DNA from: Pararhizobium_B sp051960215 | GTDB lineage: Bacteria > Pseudomonadota > Alphaproteobacteria > Rhizobiales > Rhizobiaceae | DNA: 9,003 bases | Assembly: GCA_051960215.1 (NCBI GenBank) | Contig: JBQCEN010000176.1 | Coordinates: 1-9,003, forward strand | Direction of reading: 5' to 3' | Shown here: one piece after another, positions 5,985-9,003 of the stretch | Numbering within the stretch: the first letter of the stretch is position 1 | Layout of the letters: each line of letters begins with the position of its first letter | Translations under genes and position numbers: made by a program | The notes under the pieces: generated by a model | Seen by the model: the letters and a program-made list of their open reading frames with translations, nothing else | What the model was told of the DNA's origin: nothing | The model's database searches: none

Positions 5985-6268
5985 CGCAACCCTGTGCTGC
6001 ATCGGGGGCATCATTCCCGCGCCGCGGCGGGCAAGTCGCGACGCGCGGTCCGGATCGATGCCGGCCTCGGGTGCGGGCCCGGGCGAATTTCCGCTCTGGC
6101 CGTATCGGGAGGATGGGAGCAAACTGGATTTCGGCAGCGCGCGGCGCCGGCTTTGGGTGTCGCAGCGCGCGGTTTCTGACGGGGTCCGGCCTCGGATTCC
6201 GTCGCCCGCTTCCGGGAGGTCTTCGGAGCGGCAGAAGCGGTTGAGTGTCATCAGAAGCGGAGGAGACG

Positions 6269-7354
6269 ATGGCTTACGACGACGAACAGAACAACACCCG
6301 GCGGATCATGGCGACGCGCCGTGCCCTGCTCTACGGGGCGCTCGGCGCCGGCGCGGCCGGTACGGCGGCCGCTCTCGGCGCCACACCGGCGCTTGCGGCC
6401 GACGGCGGCGAGGGGGATTTCCCGAAACACGACCAGTGGAAGTTCGTCTTCGTCAACCACGTGACGACGAACCCGTTCTTCGTGCCGACCCAGTACGGCA
6501 TCGCCGACGCCTGCGCGCTGCTCGGCTGCACCTACCAGTGGACCGGCTCGCAGAAGTCGATCGCCTCGGAAATGGTCAACGCGATGAATACGGCGATCGC
6601 CGCCAAGGCCGACGGCATCGCCGTCTGCCTCGTCGACCAGACCGCCTTCAACGAGCCGACGGAGCGGGCGCTCCAGGCCGGCATCCCGGTCTTCGCCTAT
6701 AACGCCGACACGAAGAACAACAAGCGCCTCGCCTATATCGGCCAGGACCTCTACAACGCCGGCAAGGCGCTCGGCGAGCGGATCGTCAGCCTCGTCGACG
6801 AGGGCGACGTCGTCGGCTTCATCGCGACGCCGGGCCAGCTCAACATCCAGCCGCGGCTCGACGGCGCGTCCGATGCGATCAAGGCGTCGGGCAAGAAGAT
6901 CAACCTGCAGCAGATCGCCACCGGCCCGACGGTGAACGAAGAGGTCTCGCGCGTCGACGCCTATTATGTCGGCCACAAGAACCTGAAGGGCATGTTCGCC
7001 GTCGACGCCGGCAGCACCATGGCCGTCGCCAAGACGATGCAAAAATACGGCCTGCACGAGAAGGGCGTGCGCGGCGGCGGCTTCGACCTCCTGCCGAACA
7101 CGCTCGACGGGATCAATGCCGGCCATCTCGACTTCACCATCGACCAGCAGCCCTATCTGCAGGGCTTCTACACGGTGATGGAGATGTTCCTCTTCAAGCT
7201 CTCCGGCGGCCTCACGGGTCCGGCGGAGATCAACACCGGCCTCAAGTTCGTCACCAAGGACAGCGTCCAGCCCTACCTCAAGACGCAGAGCCGCTTCGAG
7301 GGCAATGCGAGCGCGCAGAAGGTGATCGAGCGCTCGGGGCCGATCGGCGGCTGA
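6269..7354 (+). CDS. Sugar ABC transporter substrate-binding protein (CUT2, ribose-binding type)
   Basis: This 361-residue precursor is the periplasmic binding component that delivers a sugar or polyol to the permease encoded next. The N-terminus carries ATRRALLYGALG (twin Arg at 17-18), an Ala/Gly hydrophobic stretch and a likely cleavage site after TPALA (residue 43), resembling a Tat signal more than a plain Sec signal. The mature part is a type I periplasmic-binding fold (Peripla_BP_4 type): FVNHVTTNPFFVPTQYGI near the start, IAAKADGIAVCLVDQTAF, GIPVFAYNADT, YIGQDLYNAGKALGERIV, KGMFAVDAGSTMAVA and LDFTIDQQPYLQGF are in the expected order for RbsB-like proteins. The ATG at 6269 has an excellent GGAGGAG (6259-6265); an in-frame start at 6245 lies upstream of that site and is less likely. 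It is first in an operon with permease and ATPase. Sugar specificity cannot be read; it does not look like the Sinorhizobium fructose-binding protein FrcB beyond general family level. Confidence 0.94.
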   Translation: MAYDDEQNNTRRIMATRRALLYGALGAGAAGTAAALGATPALAADGGEGDFPKHDQWKFVFVNHVTTNPFFVPTQYGIADACALLGCTYQWTGSQKSIASEMVNAMNTAIAAKADGIAVCLVDQTAFNEPTERALQAGIPVFAYNADTKNNKRLAYIGQDLYNAGKALGERIVSLVDEGDVVGFIATPGQLNIQPRLDGASDAIKASGKKINLQQIATGPTVNEEVSRVDAYYVGHKNLKGMFAVDAGSTMAVAKTMQKYGLHEKGVRGGGFDLLPNTLDGINAGHLDFTIDQQPYLQGFYTVMEMFLFKLSGGLTGPAEINTGLKFVTKDSVQPYLKTQSRFEGNASAQKVIERSGPIGG

Positions 7355-7364
7355 GCGGGTGGAC

Positions 7365-8389
7365 ATGAGCGATCAGACGAAGGCCGGGCAGGCGCCCGGC
7401 CGGTCAACACGAGACGGCGGAAGCCGGGGGCCCCTGCGGGCCGCCGGCCTCTTCTTCCTGCGCCAGCGTGAGGCGAGCATCCTCATCGCCGGCATCCTGC
7501 TCGTCATCTATTTCCAGGTCTCGAGCGCGGCCTTCCTGTCGGGCGCCAACCTCTCCAACCTCGTCGCCTATTCTGCGACGACGGCGATCATCGCGGCCGG
7601 CGAGGTGTTCGTGCTCGTCTGCGGCGAGCTCGACCTTTCCGTCGGCATGGTCTATGCGCTGACGCCCTTCGTCATGTTCTTCGCGGCCGCGGCCGGCGCG
7701 CCGATCTGGCTCGCGGTCATCGCGGCGCTCGCCGCCGCCGGCGTCGTCGGGCTGATCAACGGCGCGATCACGACGCTCCTGCGGTTGCCGTCCTTCGTCA
7801 CGACGCTCGGCACGCTCTTCCTCATCAACGGCTTCACGCTCAGCATCTCCGGCGGCTTCCCGGTGCAGCCGCAGGCGGGGCCGGCCTTCACGGCTGCCTT
7901 CGGCGGCAATCCGTGGGCGCAGGCGGTCTGGGCGGTCGTGCTCGCCATCGCGCTTCAGTTCGTCCTCCACAAGACGCGCTGGGGCCTGCATACTGTCGCG
8001 ACCGGGGGAAACCCGATCGGCGCGGCCGAGGTCGGCATTAAGGTGCGCCTCATCAAGACCGGCAACTTCGTCCTCTGCAGCATGCTCGGCGGGCTTGCCG
8101 GCATCCTCGACGCATTCCGCATCGGCTCCATCGATCCGCTGGCCGGCGGCACGGAGATCATGTTCTCGGCGATCGCCGGCGCGGTGATCGGCGGCACCTT
8201 GCTCACCGGCGGCGTCGGCACGATCATCGGCGCGCTGATCGGCGCGGCCGTGCTCGGCATCCTGAAGGACGGCTTCACGCTTCTCGGCGTCAGCGCCTAC
8301 ACCTTCGACATGATCCTCGGCGGGGCGATCCTGGTGACGATGGCCGTCAACATCCGCCTGACGCTTCTCAAGGAACGGGGGGGCCTCTG

Positions 8390-8390
<1 letters not shown>
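7365..8390 (+). CDS. Sugar ABC transporter permease (CUT2, RbsC/FrcC type)
   Basis: This 341-residue inner-membrane permease follows the binding-protein gene by 10 bases. It has a hydrophilic N-terminal tail of about 25-30 residues, then multiple hydrophobic helices of the BPD_transp_2 family. The family hallmark GELDLSVG is at residues 87-94, followed by LPSFVTTLGTLFLINGF, the cytoplasmic loop GGNPIGAAEVGIKV and the Gly-rich late segment IAGAVIGGTLLTGGVGTIIGALIGAAVLGILKDG (given here only as a landmark region, about 265-300). I chose the ATG at 7365 over the GTG at 7359, because the GGGTGGA just before it can act as a ribosome-binding site only for the ATG. The protein would work as a homodimer or paired with a second permease; only one permease gene is visible. 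Its stop TGA (8388-8390) shares one base with the ATPase start. Confidence 0.93.

Positions 8391-9003
<613 letters not shown>

Larger units (their letters stand above)
5719..6268. other. Long intergenic region (about 550 bp) upstream of the sugar importer
   Basis: No convincing gene is present. Frames that cross it on either strand are rich in Arg, Pro, Ser and Ala, lack ribosome-binding sites and match no family I recognise. It holds the candidate tRNA promoter (5750-5778), a 9-bp inverted repeat (5827-5863), a weak promoter candidate with a 10-bp palindrome (5956-5984), and an exact 11-base direct repeat GCAGCGCGCGG at 6134-6144 and 6162-6172. It ends with the importer ribosome-binding site GGAGGAG (6259-6265). 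It may contain the importer promoter and regulator sites, possibly with a long leader. Confidence 0.6.

Noticed and set aside
5835..6251. 138-codon minus-strand frame in the long intergenic region
   Set aside because: Ser/Pro/Arg-rich, no ribosome-binding site before the ATG (the upstream bases are pyrimidine-rich), no recognisable domain.
5623..6702. Long plus-strand frame running through the tRNA and intergenic region into the binding-protein gene
   Set aside because: It crosses a tRNA on the other strand and then reads a real gene out of frame; Arg/Pro-rich.
6251..7366. 371-codon minus-strand frame antisense to the sugar-binding protein
   Set aside because: Exact mirror of a well-supported gene; Asp/Glu/Arg/Leu-rich shadow.

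Overview
The window is GC-rich bacterial DNA with short intergenic gaps, ATGA and one-base overlaps between genes, and rhizobial-style ABC transporter operons. Together with the codon usage and protein flavour, this suggests an alphaproteobacterium, most likely in the Hyphomicrobiales (Rhizobiales). That placement is inference; no rRNA or other marker gene is present.

Layout from left to right. (1) 1-1655, + strand: the ATPase (5' end cut by the window edge) and permease of an SsuBC/TauBC-type importer, translationally coupled by an ATGA overlap. The solute-binding protein is not visible and could lie upstream. (2) 1669-1691: a hairpin between convergent genes. (3) 1706-2599, - strand: a LysR-type regulator. 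It diverges from a NepI-like major facilitator (MFS) efflux pump (2732-3925, +) across a 132-bp control region. The pump is followed by a zinc-dependent medium-chain alcohol dehydrogenase (4137-5153, +). The likely logic is that LysR senses a small molecule and controls the pump, possibly with the dehydrogenase. (4) 5146-5583: the decayed C-terminal part of a second, different MFS transporter (YhhS/YfcJ-like). Its N-terminal half is missing, it carries two opposite frameshifts, and it abuts the dehydrogenase stop codon. (5) 5629-5718, - strand: a complete tRNA-Ser(CGA). (6) 5719-6268: about 550 bp without a convincing gene, holding a possible tRNA promoter, an inverted repeat, and a palindrome inside a weak promoter candidate. 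(7) 6269-9003, + strand: a three-gene CUT2 (ribose/fructose-type) sugar importer, in the order binding protein, permease, ATPase. The ATPase is cut by the right edge two bases into the H-loop histidine codon.

The window is mostly ordinary transport and regulation. I do not see a defence system, CRISPR array, insertion sequence, phage module, biosynthetic cluster or any clearly undescribed system. The most informative oddities are the broken MFS gene between the dehydrogenase and the tRNA, the Tat-like signal on the sugar-binding protein, the Asp-for-Cys change at the structural zinc site of the dehydrogenase, and the unusual signature helix of the first ATPase.
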